In this document: piece by piece, positions 38,566 to 46,155 of the stretch
Layout of the letters: every line of letters starts with the position of its first letter
Position numbering within the stretch: position 1 is the first letter of the stretch
Source: Paracoccaceae bacterium
GTDB lineage: Bacteria; Pseudomonadota; Alphaproteobacteria; Rhodobacterales; Rhodobacteraceae
DNA length: 64,000 nucleotides
NCBI GenBank assembly: GCA_014323795.1
Contig: JACONK010000018.1
Span: 124,001 to 188,000 of the forward strand
Direction of reading: 5' to 3'
The notes under the pieces: generated by a model
Told to the model about the DNA's origin: nothing
What the model saw: the letters and a program-made list of their open reading frames with translations, nothing else
Database searches by the model: none
Program-made: the position numbers and the translations under genes

Positions 38566-39231
38566 ATGAACACCACTCCTGATCACGCCGGTCTGAAGCA
38601 GAAACAACGCGCCCTGCGCGCAGGCTTTCCCGAAACCATGGCCCTGCGTGTGCATCGCACCATCAGCTGGGTCGGGCGGGCCGAAACCTGCGGCAACGAT
38701 CAGGATGCCCGCTTTTTGTTTCTGTGGATCGCTTTCAACGCGGCTTACGCCGATGAAACCGAATTCCAGCCGGCCTTTTCCGGTCAGCGGGCGGCATTCC
38801 GTGACTATTTTGAAAAGATAGTCCGCCTTGACGCGGATCGGCGTATTTATGATGCGCTGTGGCGGCGTTTTCACGGCCCTGTGCGTCTTCTGATGCAGAA
38901 TCGCTATGCTTTCAGTGGTTTCTGGCAGCATCATAACGGGATTGCCGGATGTCAGGATTGGGACGCCCGGTTTGCCGATTCAGCCCGGTCCTTTGCCCGT
39001 GCCTTTCAGGACGGGGACTGCGCACGGGTTCTGTTTTTTGTCTTTGACCGGCTTTATGTGGTGCGCAACCAGCTGGTTCACGGCGGGGCCACATGGAACA
39101 GCCGGGTTAACCGGGCGCAGGTTCGGGACGGGGCAGAAATCCTGGGATTTCTGATGCCGGTATTCACGGACATCATGATGGATAACCCGGCGCAGGATTG
39201 GGGAAAGCCGTTTTATCCTGTGGTTTCCTGA
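38566..39231 (+). CDS. HEPN-domain-like protein of unknown function
   Basis: A 221-residue helical protein. The C-terminal region VLFFVFDRLYVVRNQLVHGG contains R-N-Q-L-V-H, the R-x4-H signature of HEPN ribonuclease folds, in the form seen in Apea-like HEPN proteins. The N-terminal part has RFLFLWIAFNAAYADE, also typical of that group. HEPN proteins are frequent RNase toxins or effectors in defence systems. It lies between the eroded region and an ankyrin gene on the opposite strand, with no partner antitoxin beside it. The frame is intact and codon use looks normal. Confidence 0.65.
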   Translation: MNTTPDHAGLKQKQRALRAGFPETMALRVHRTISWVGRAETCGNDQDARFLFLWIAFNAAYADETEFQPAFSGQRAAFRDYFEKIVRLDADRRIYDALWRRFHGPVRLLMQNRYAFSGFWQHHNGIAGCQDWDARFADSARSFARAFQDGDCARVLFFVFDRLYVVRNQLVHGGATWNSRVNRAQVRDGAEILGFLMPVFTDIMMDNPAQDWGKPFYPVVS

Positions 39232-39348
39232 TCCGTGGCCCAAGCCAACGGTTCCGGCCGGGGGCATTAGTTACCTGCGCCGGTGCCCTGTTCCCCGTCC
39301 GGCAGGTCACCGCCACGGGTATTGGCCGCCTGCGCCGGCCTTTGGGCA

Positions 39349-40353
39349 TTATAGCGCGCCCGTTTCCCGGTGCAGTTTCCAAAACACATCGTGTGTTCTG
39401 ATTTTAGTGTTTCTTTCCGCTATGTCGGTTACTGACAGGCCGTGAGCGGTTTGCGCTTTCAGGCTGGCCCCTGCCTCTATCAGGATGTTCACGATTTCGG
39501 GGGTGCCTTTCCACGCGGCCCAGTGCAGCGGGGTCCATTTGAACCTGCTCAAGGCATCTGTATTGGCCCCTGCCTCTATCAGGGTGGTCACGACCTCGGG
39601 ATTTTCGTATTTGACGGCAACATGCAGCGGGGTATTCTGGGCGAAATCACCCAGTTCTGTGCTGGCCCCGGCCTTGACCAAGGCTGCCATGGCATCCAGG
39701 TTGCCGCTGCTTACGGCCCGGTGCAGGGCGGTTCTTCCGGCACTGTCCCGGGCGTTGACACGGGCCCCGGCCTCCAGCAGGACCGACAGCACGTCGGTGC
39801 TGCCACTGCTTGTGGCCCGGTGCAGGGCGGTTCTTCCGGCACTGTCACGCGCATCTGCATCGACGCCTGCCTTGAGCATGTCGGCTACGATTGTTGTTTG
39901 CCCAAACTCTGCCGCGCAGTGCAGGGGGGATTGGCCACGATTGTTCAGCAGTTCGGTGTTGATGCCCGCGTTGAGCAGCGCGGTCACGATTTCCTTTTGG
40001 CCGAATTTTGCCGCGAAGTGCAGGGCGGTCCAGCCTGCGGTGTTCACCGCGTTAATATCGGCGGCGGCGTTGATCAGTTCCGCCAGGGTATCAAGGTTGC
40101 CCGCGACCGCCGCGAGGTGAAGAGGGGTTCTGCCATCGCGATCCTGCGCATCGACGCGGGCACCTGCGCTGAGCAGCAGCGACATAATTTCACGTGTGCC
40201 GAACCCCGAGACGATATGCAACGGGGTTCTGCTGTCACGGTCCGCGGCCTCGGTATCGGCCCCTTCATCAAGAAGTGCGGCTACCAGTTGCGGTTCGCCA
40301 ATACCTGCGGCAATGTGCAGGGGGGCAAGTGAGCTTTTGATTTGTGTGAGCAC
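39349..40353 (-). CDS. Ankyrin-repeat protein
   Basis: A 334-residue protein made almost wholly of about nine 33-residue ankyrin repeats (pattern GRTPLHLAAVAGNLDTLAEL). The start used is GTG 40353 (reading as MLTQIKSS), but the frame stays open upstream, so the true start is uncertain. No signal peptide or membrane segment is visible. Two neighbouring repeats (DNA 39715-39747 and 39814-39846) are almost identical at the nucleotide level, suggesting recent repeat duplication. Ankyrin proteins mediate protein contacts and are abundant in host-associated bacteria; the partner here is unknown. Confidence 0.88.
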   Translation of the reverse strand: MLTQIKSSLAPLHIAAGIGEPQLVAALLDEGADTEAADRDSRTPLHIVSGFGTREIMSLLLSAGARVDAQDRDGRTPLHLAAVAGNLDTLAELINAAADINAVNTAGWTALHFAAKFGQKEIVTALLNAGINTELLNNRGQSPLHCAAEFGQTTIVADMLKAGVDADARDSAGRTALHRATSSGSTDVLSVLLEAGARVNARDSAGRTALHRAVSSGNLDAMAALVKAGASTELGDFAQNTPLHVAVKYENPEVVTTLIEAGANTDALSRFKWTPLHWAAWKGTPEIVNILIEAGASLKAQTAHGLSVTDIAERNTKIRTHDVFWKLHRETGAL

Positions 40354-40485
40354 TTCTGCATCCGATTCTTTCGCGGTGTCATCGATGGTGGTTTCACCCC
40401 GATATGAAATATACCGGGGTGATAATAATTCAAGGGAAGCGGGGGAAGATCAAGGCGTTTCCCCCCCGGGCAGTACCACGGGAAA

Positions 40486-41757
40486 TCATCCGAACTCCCC
40501 CAGCAGAAAGCTGCCGTCCGCATTGGTGATGTGGAAATCATCCTGTTCCAGGGCCGTGTGATCTATCCCGGTCAGGGTCAGGGTACTTGTTATACCGTCG
40601 CCGCGGTCCAGGGTGATCACCGTATCTTCCCCGCTATCGCCAATGGTCAGGTTATCGCCGTATACGATCCCGTATGGCTTTATCCGGATCGTATCCGTCC
40701 CGAGTTCAAAATCGGTGATGGTCGCCCCGCCAAGGTTGGTTGTGTGGAAGATGAATACATCGCTTCCGCCCCCGCCGGCCAGGGTATCCGCCCCGCCACC
40801 GCCATGGAGGCGGTTATCGGAGGCATCCCCGATCAGGCTGTCGGCATGTTGTGATCCGCGCAGGTTTTCCATATTGCGGAGCACATCGCCCTGGGCATGG
40901 CCCCCGGTGTTGGTCGCCCCGGCGACGAGGCTGACAGTCACCCCCGCGTCCGATTTCCGGTAATTGGCCCAGTCCCGGTCATCCCCGCCATCCAGCGTGT
41001 CGGCCCCGGCTTCGCCCTCAATCTTGTCGCGGCCATCCCCGCCGTTGATGGTATCGGCCCCGGCACCGCCCATGATGCGGTTGGCCTCCCCATTTCCGGT
41101 CAGGCTGTCGGCATGCCGTGACCCGCGCAGATATTCGATATCGATGAGCACATCGCCCTGGGCATGGCCCCCGGTGTTGGCCGCCCCGGCAACGAGGCTG
41201 ACAGTCACCCCCTGTTTGGAGCCGCCATACTGTGCCCAGTCCATGCCTTCACCGCCATTGAGCGTGTCGGCCCCGCTGGCACCGGCCAGTTTATCCAGGC
41301 CTGCCCCGCCCAGCAGGGTATCGTTTCCGGCACCGCCGTGCAGTTTGTCGTTCCCTCTGGCACCGTTCACGGTATCGTTGCCCTGGCGGCCGGAAATCGT
41401 GTCGTCGCCAATCCTGCCCCGCAGCCTGTTGGCTTCCGCATTGCCAAAGATGATGTCGGCCCAATCTGATCCATCAACATTTTCTATATTGACGTAGCGG
41501 TCGCCTTCGGCCCAGCTGCGGCTGCCCGCACCGGTATATTTGTTGTACGCGGGGGCAGTGGCGGTTTCATCCGCCGGGGTTGCCGGGTCATCCACGACAG
41601 GCACACGGGCCGCAAGGTCCACGGTCACCGGGCGAGGCGCATAGTAGTAGCTTACCATATCGGTGCCTGTCAGGCCGTCAATCCATTCCGGCCTCTCTGC
41701 GGCGAGAAACTGGTTAGCGTGCTGGCTGCCTGTTCTGGCTTCGGGGGGCGTTGTCAT
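40486..41757 (-). CDS. RTX calcium-binding repeat protein (hemolysin-type repeats)
   Basis: A 423-residue secreted-type protein, starting after an AAAGGAG site. The N-terminal 70 residues have no recognised domain. From about residue 90 come RTX nonapeptides (GGAGNDTLL, GGAGADTIN, GGDDRDWAN) that bind calcium. Two long modules repeat almost exactly (GVTVSLVAGAANTGGHAQGD and GVTVSLVAGATNTGGHAQGD, about 88 residues apart). The C-terminus has VFIFHTTNLGGATITDFELG and DTIRI, typical of the end of RTX proteins before the type I secretion signal. No HlyB/HlyD secretion genes are near. No catalytic domain is seen. Confidence 0.88.
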   Translation of the reverse strand: MTTPPEARTGSQHANQFLAAERPEWIDGLTGTDMVSYYYAPRPVTVDLAARVPVVDDPATPADETATAPAYNKYTGAGSRSWAEGDRYVNIENVDGSDWADIIFGNAEANRLRGRIGDDTISGRQGNDTVNGARGNDKLHGGAGNDTLLGGAGLDKLAGASGADTLNGGEGMDWAQYGGSKQGVTVSLVAGAANTGGHAQGDVLIDIEYLRGSRHADSLTGNGEANRIMGGAGADTINGGDGRDKIEGEAGADTLDGGDDRDWANYRKSDAGVTVSLVAGATNTGGHAQGDVLRNMENLRGSQHADSLIGDASDNRLHGGGGADTLAGGGGSDVFIFHTTNLGGATITDFELGTDTIRIKPYGIVYGDNLTIGDSGEDTVITLDRGDGITSTLTLTGIDHTALEQDDFHITNADGSFLLGEFG

Positions 41758-42352
41758 GGGGTTGCTCCTTTCGAATTTCGAATTGCGGGTCCGGTTGTGC
41801 CGGATATCGTTTTACGGGCGGGGTTGCAAGCGTTTTAGACGATTTCGGCACGGGGGGGTGATTTTGCGCAGGGGCAGGTGGCAGGCACAGGCCGCAACCG
41901 GCACTTGACACCCCCGCTGACCGGCGGCGATAATTAAGACGCCGGGACGCCGGGACGCCGGGACGCCGGGACGCCGGGACGCCGGGACGCCGGGACGCCG
42001 GGACGCCGGGACGCCGGGACGCCGGGACGCCGGGACGCCGGGACGCCGGGACGCCGGGACGCCCGACCTGTGTGCGGGCCGGGGCCCGTGCGGTATTCTT
42101 TTGGCGTTGCATGCTCATGGGCCACCTATCTGGGGCAGCGGCCGTGCGGCGTCAAGGGGGTTTTGCGGCGGGCGGCTTTTTATGGCTTTTCGTGCGGCAT
42201 TATACGGGAAAGGACTGGCCACCCCCGGCCAGCGAACCCTGGCCGGGCAGGCGGTAAAACCGCGGGACTCATGCGGTGCGCAACCGGGGGTCGATTTTCG
42301 GCACAGAACCCTGGTGCGGGGTGCAGCGGGCGGAACCGGTGCCCCTTTGCCT
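41758..42352. other. Intergenic region around the GACGCCGG microsatellite, no gene seen
   Basis: Divergent space between the RTX gene and the DUF1828-like gene end. Except for the tandem repeat (listed separately) it holds only chance frames, such as proline/arginine-rich translations of the repeat. The 42063-42352 part is GC-rich without a ribosome binding site at any plausible start. Confidence 0.45.
41938..42062. repeat. Octanucleotide tandem repeat (GACGCCGG), about 15 copies
   Basis: A perfect or near-perfect array of the 8-bp unit GACGCCGG over about 125 bp. Because 8 is not a multiple of 3, translation cycles through all frames and gives an artificial 8-residue period (RRPGVPAS). There are no spacers, so this is not a CRISPR array. 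Copy number is expected to vary by slippage. Confidence 0.95.
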
Positions 42353-43156
42353 TCAGGCCGCTTGTGGCAGGCGTAACCGGTGCCCGATTCCGTCCACGGC
42401 GGCTTTTTCATCGCCCCGGAAAATCGGCAGCATCAGGCCACGGTTTTGCGCCCGCTGGAATTTTTTCCTGCTCAGGGGGCGCATGTCCGGCTCTTCAATC
42501 AGCGCAATGATCTGGATGTTTTCCCGCCTGTGACGTTCCGCTTCCATTTGAAGAAGCAGGGCTTCGTTCAGCTTATCGTTGGATGTCGCGAAACAGAGTG
42601 CCCCTGTTTTGGTATCCTGGGCTTTTGGCCGAATGATCAGGTCCGCCGGAAATTCGGAAAATTCGTCATCGACCGATGTATTTTCATCAAGGGTGGCCTG
42701 TGCGCCATACCGCCGGGTCAGTGCCGCCAATGCGTCATCCCGAAAGGTTGAACGAACCGCTTCGCGCGTCGGCAGCTCCAGGTCGCGCACACGGATGAGG
42801 GCGGACAGGAAGCGGATCATGGCCGGGCCCAACCGGCCCCGGTCAAAGGGTTTGCTGCGGATTTCACAGGTGTCCTGATCCCGGAAGGCATCGCCCTGTT
42901 TCAGGATTTCTTCCAGCAGCTTTGCCCGGCCGCCCCCGTCTATGGGAATCCCTGATCCCTTGAGTTGCGCAAGATATGCGCCGTCATCTTCCAGACGAAA
43001 CCCGTCACCGTCTTCAACAACATAGAACCCGATTAGGTCGCCGGACTGATCGGGAAACGGGGTGCCGACAGCGTAACCGCACGGCACCGGATTGACAGAG
43101 ATCGCCGCACAGAATGTTTTGCAAAGATCGTGTTCCAGCCCCTGCGCATCAATCAT
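42353..43156 (-). CDS. DUF1828/DUF1829-like protein of unknown function
   Basis: A 267-residue protein. The central segment LIGFYVVEDGDGFRLEDDGA with YLAQLKGSGI resembles DUF1828, and the C-terminal half (from about residue 150) is DUF1829-like, with FPADLIIRPKAQ and a helical arm. These domains occur in mobile and defence contexts, without a firm biochemical role. The start ATG 43156 overlaps the stop of the upstream gene (ATGA), so translation is coupled. A longer in-frame start exists at 43228 but lies inside the upstream gene. Function is unknown. Confidence 0.75.
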   Translation of the reverse strand: MIDAQGLEHDLCKTFCAAISVNPVPCGYAVGTPFPDQSGDLIGFYVVEDGDGFRLEDDGAYLAQLKGSGIPIDGGGRAKLLEEILKQGDAFRDQDTCEIRSKPFDRGRLGPAMIRFLSALIRVRDLELPTREAVRSTFRDDALAALTRRYGAQATLDENTSVDDEFSEFPADLIIRPKAQDTKTGALCFATSNDKLNEALLLQMEAERHRRENIQIIALIEEPDMRPLSRKKFQRAQNRGLMLPIFRGDEKAAVDGIGHRLRLPQAA

Positions 43157-43626
43157 ATCAGGGTGCCTCTTTGATCCTGAATCCGGAAGAAGGTTTTGGC
43201 CGCTTCCCAAAATCCGTTTTCGGTCCATGCGCTGTTGCGCCGATGATGCCTGCCCGCCGCCGGAATGCGGGCAAGATTATCCAGCCCCGCCGGCCCGGTT
43301 TCAACGCCGCCCCGGTGACAGTGCGCATGGGCGTGAAGCCCCGGATGGGTTCCGTGATGGTCAAGACAGCCTGCCACGGATGCCGTTCCCTTGTCACCTG
43401 ATACCATCAGGATTGCCCGCCAGTTGTCCCTGCCGGGATTGCACCGTGCCGGCAGAACATACCGGTTGGCGGCACAGCGGGCCGTACCGGAACGCCATTG
43501 CCACCCGGCGCGAATCGGTATTGTCCTGGGGAAAACCGGTGCGTGTTTCGGGCCCAGGTCGGTCCTTTTCCACCCCGTGTCAGACAGAAGCGTCTTTTGC
43601 GCTGTTATCAGATGCCGGACGCGCAT
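43153..43626 (-). CDS. Conserved hypothetical protein coupled to the DUF1828-like gene
   Basis: A 157-residue basic protein from the ATG at 43626, which has a strong AAGGGAGG site six bases upstream. The body looks like a real conserved protein: NWRAILMVSGDKGTASVA, LDHHGTHPGLHAHAHCHRGG, GLDNLARIPAAGRHHRR and AWTENGFWEAAKTFF. The histidine-rich HxxxHPGLHxHAHC segment could bind a metal, but I cannot assign a family. It overlaps the DUF1828-like gene by ATGA, so the two form an operon, and it is placed in a defence island. Function is unknown. Confidence 0.65.
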   Translation of the reverse strand: MRVRHLITAQKTLLSDTGWKRTDLGPKHAPVFPRTIPIRAGWQWRSGTARCAANRYVLPARCNPGRDNWRAILMVSGDKGTASVAGCLDHHGTHPGLHAHAHCHRGGVETGPAGLDNLARIPAAGRHHRRNSAWTENGFWEAAKTFFRIQDQRGTLI

Positions 43627-43729
43627 CCGTGCCTCCCTTAATCCATCCCGCACTATTGCGCAATTGTTACACACCAAGGCACCCCCGCAAAAGGTGCAAT
43701 CACGGACTGGTCGCCCGGGTGTGGCAGAA

Positions 43730-43998
43730 TTACGGGCATTTGCGCCGTTTCTTCCTTGCGGGTATGGCTGGCGGCGGGTCTGTTATGGCCGCGTAGCGGC
43801 GGAACAGGTGGTCCACGCGGGCGCGTTCAGACGGGAACGGGGGGCGGGGCGATACAGGCGGTCCACGGCGCGGTCGTTGGCCTGATGCGCCCGGCGCAGG
43901 TTTCGGGGCATGGTGTCGGGGTTATACGGGGCAGCCAAGGTGGTGCCCGGCTGTGCGGCACCGGGTGCAGGAAAATTCGGGAAAGAAAGACGGGCCAT
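43730..43998 (-). pseudogene. C-terminal remnant of an MmeI-like restriction-modification enzyme
   Basis: Only the tail of the gene remains: PYNPDTMPRNLRRAHQANDR with AVDRLYRP, a signature of the C-terminus of MmeI-type (type IIL) enzymes, then a frameshift near 43845 into PSERARVDHLFRRYAAIT and RKKRRKCP before the stop. The large methylase/nuclease part is gone. It is one more sign that restriction genes came and decayed in this island. Confidence 0.7.
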
Positions 43999-44154
43999 TT
44001 GGCACCCTTTCCCGTCAGAAATTTGCGCCTGATAGTGCAGAATACCCTGGATATTTTGGCGATATTACTTTGCATAAAAAAAATTATACTGTCGTATTGA
44101 ATCACGAAAACAACGATTATATCAGACGTTTAACGTAAAGAACCTGAGGAAAAT
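43999..44154. promoter_or_regulatory. AT-rich control region before the methylase operon
   Basis: The stretch is strikingly AT-rich compared with both sides, with A-runs near 44078-44085 and TATACT-like elements. It leads to the ribosome binding site GAGGAAA of the 44155 gene. It presumably drives the 44155-48702 genes, but no exact promoter is assigned. Confidence 0.5.
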
Positions 44155-44376
44155 ATGACGCAGAAACACGAGAAATTCCGCGCCCTTGCCGAGAGCAGGA
44201 CAAACAGGGCCCTTGATGCCATCCTGCGCATCGGGAAGCTTTCAAACCGCCAGAGCTATGAATGGGAGGAGGCCGAGGTGCGCAAAATCGTCAGGGCCCT
44301 GCGCGACGCCGTTGCGGACGTTGAGAAAAAATTCACATCTTCGCAGGGAACTAGGGAAGACATGTTCAAACTGTAG
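44155..44376 (+). CDS. Small protein of unknown function leading the methylase operon
   Basis: A 73-residue helical, charged protein (MTQKHEKFRALAESRTNRAL, then IGKLSNRQSYEWEEAEVRKI). It has a good ribosome binding site. Similar small proteins occur beside DNA methylases, but no fold or motif such as helix-turn-helix is evident. Its TAG stop runs straight into a nine-G tract that precedes the next start. It could be a small regulator or an accessory subunit; this is open. Confidence 0.6.
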   Translation: MTQKHEKFRALAESRTNRALDAILRIGKLSNRQSYEWEEAEVRKIVRALRDAVADVEKKFTSSQGTREDMFKL

Positions 44377-44384
44377 GGGGGGGG
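44376..44384 (+). repeat. Poly-G tract upstream of the adenine methylase
   Basis: Nine G follow the TAG of the small gene, and a second tract of seven G lies at 44427-44433 within the 5' part of the methylase reading frame. Slippage in the second tract would join the ATG at 44390 (MTDETQNLCPARR) with the methylase frame. Confidence 0.7.
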
Positions 44385-44447
44385 TTCGGATGACCGATGA
44401 AACTCAAAATCTGTGCCCGGCGCGGCGGGGGGGCGCACGGGGGAAAC

Positions 44448-45320
44448 ATGTTTGATTTACGCGACGTTCCGGTATCCCGCATACCCGTTGTAAATGTTGC
44501 CACGGTCCCGCAACGCAGCCCCTTGCGCTATCCCGGCGGCAAAACATGGTTAATCCCTCATATTCGGGAATGGCTGGGAAATTCCGGCCCTGATAGTCTG
44601 ATAGAGCCCTTTGCCGGTGGAGGGACCGTTTCCTTAACCGGTGTTATGGAAAACCTGGTTTCGACCGCATTGATGATCGAAATAGACCCGAAGGTTGCCG
44701 CGTTCTGGCGTTCAGTGTTGGAACACGGAACGATTCTTAAAGAGCGGATTCTGCAATTCGAACCGACTATAGAACGCCTAAGGGAAATTGAGCGATCAAC
44801 GCCGTCCTGCGTTTTGGAAAATGGTTTCCGCACGCTGGTTCTGAACCGCACCCGACGCGGCGGCATTCTGGCAAAAGGTGCCTCTTTTACCCGCAGGGGT
44901 GAAAACGGCAAAGGCGTTGTGTCCCGTTGGTATCCTGAAACCCTGGCCGACAGGCTGGCGGCCATTCAGGATCATGCCGCAAGAATTTCATTTACCGAAG
45001 GGGATGCGCTGAATCTGCTGCCGGCCTTGTTGCGGGGCCGGGGGGGAAATGCGGCGGTATTTATCGACCCCCCATATACGGCCGGCGGTGGAAAACGGGC
45101 TGGTTCCCGCCTGTATGACCATTCCTTCGTTGACCATGGGGCGTTGTTTTCGATGATGGCAGACTACAGGCCGAATTTCATGATGACTTATGACGCAGCA
45201 CCCGAAATTGTTGAACTTGCAAGAAAACACGGCTTTCACGCGGCGGCCTTGTCAATGAAAAACGGCCACCATAACCGGATTGCTGAACTCGTCATCACGC
45301 CGGCCCCGATCTTTGTATGA
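44448..45320 (+). CDS. D12-class DNA adenine N6-methyltransferase (Dam-like)
   Basis: The enzyme transfers methyl from SAM to adenine. Motifs are the N-terminal RYPGGKTWLIPHI, IEPFAGGGTVSLTGV (SAM binding), and AVFIDPPYTAGGGKR with the catalytic D-P-P-Y. The protein is 290 residues from ATG 44448 (MFDLRDVPVSR), which has a GGGG site; an alternative ATG at 44397 gives 307 residues with an Arg/Gly-rich leader. The stop overlaps the start of the NotI-like endonuclease (ATGA), a classic restriction-modification pair. The target sequence cannot be read from this. Confidence 0.88.
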   Translation: MFDLRDVPVSRIPVVNVATVPQRSPLRYPGGKTWLIPHIREWLGNSGPDSLIEPFAGGGTVSLTGVMENLVSTALMIEIDPKVAAFWRSVLEHGTILKERILQFEPTIERLREIERSTPSCVLENGFRTLVLNRTRRGGILAKGASFTRRGENGKGVVSRWYPETLADRLAAIQDHAARISFTEGDALNLLPALLRGRGGNAAVFIDPPYTAGGGKRAGSRLYDHSFVDHGALFSMMADYRPNFMMTYDAAPEIVELARKHGFHAAALSMKNGHHNRIAELVITPAPIFV

Positions 45321-46144
45321 GCGTGCGGTATCAGATTGCCGAGTGGTTTGGGCAGCCTTTCCAGAACCTGACAGTGACTGAGCGACAAGCCTTCGCACGC
45401 TCAGCACTGGAAATCGATCCGGTGCCTTGTTGCCCATATCAGGGAGGAACACCGATATGTGGCAAGCGGGGAGGTGTTTGCTCAATACGAAAAGGGTGTG
45501 AAACTCCTGTAATCACCTGCCCGCACCGCTTTGGCCAGGGTGATTTATTGCCTTCATGGTTGTCACGCATCGCAGGGTTCCCGGAAGTTTATTTGGCGAC
45601 TGAAGTACTGTTCATGCGCTCCCCCGCTACCGGCCGGGCGGCCGGGCGTATTGATTTGGTTGTTGCCCGGGACAAGGGCGCAGGTTCGTGGTTTGGCCTG
45701 GAAATACAGGCAGTTTATTTTTCCGGAAAGGGGATGTCAGCAGATTTTGAGGTGCTGCGGAAGAACACGGACATTCCCCCGCCGGAACCAACCGCATTGC
45801 GCCGCCCGGATTGGCGTTCCTCCAGTGCAAAACGACTTATGCCACAATTACAAGTCAAGGCACCGACCTTGCGACGGTGGGGAACAAAACTGGCGGTTGC
45901 GGTTGACCGTCCCTTCTTCGAATCTATAGGCGGGCCATCAGAGACACCATCCCGGGACTTGAATGAAGGCGATATCATCTGGCTCGTCCCCCAAATCACA
46001 GACGATTATCGTCTGGTGGAATATCATTGGGAGGTTCTGTCTCTTGAGGAATCCAGCGACAAGTTGCTTTCTGCCGAAACGATCAAGCGAGATGAATTCG
46101 AACGTGCGTTGCGAACCAGGTTGCGGTGCCTGGGCAAGAAATAG
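45317..46144 (+). CDS. NotI-family type II restriction endonuclease
   Basis: A 275-residue protein with the cysteine-rich centre typical of NotI relatives: VPCCPYQGGTPICGKRGGVC then SIRKGCETPV and CPHRFGQGDLL, which form a metal-binding knot. The PD-(D/E)xK-like core is GRIDLVVARDKGAG followed by WFGLEIQAVYFSG. The C-terminal part has DIIWLVPQI. It overlaps the adenine methylase by 4 bp and its own end overlaps the start region of the next gene, so all three probably form one operon. The recognition site is unknown. Confidence 0.8.
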   Translation: MSVRYQIAEWFGQPFQNLTVTERQAFARSALEIDPVPCCPYQGGTPICGKRGGVCSIRKGCETPVITCPHRFGQGDLLPSWLSRIAGFPEVYLATEVLFMRSPATGRAAGRIDLVVARDKGAGSWFGLEIQAVYFSGKGMSADFEVLRKNTDIPPPEPTALRRPDWRSSSAKRLMPQLQVKAPTLRRWGTKLAVAVDRPFFESIGGPSETPSRDLNEGDIIWLVPQITDDYRLVEYHWEVLSLEESSDKLLSAETIKRDEFERALRTRLRCLGKK

Positions 46145-46155
46145 GGGGTTTTCGG

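Noticed and set aside
37466-38569. A single 367-codon gene
   Set aside because: Only its middle matches a known family (HpcH/HpaI aldolase) and the rest is random-looking; treated as an aldolase pseudogene.
41938-42062. CRISPR-like array
   Set aside because: The repeats are contiguous 8-bp units without spacers, and no cas genes are present.
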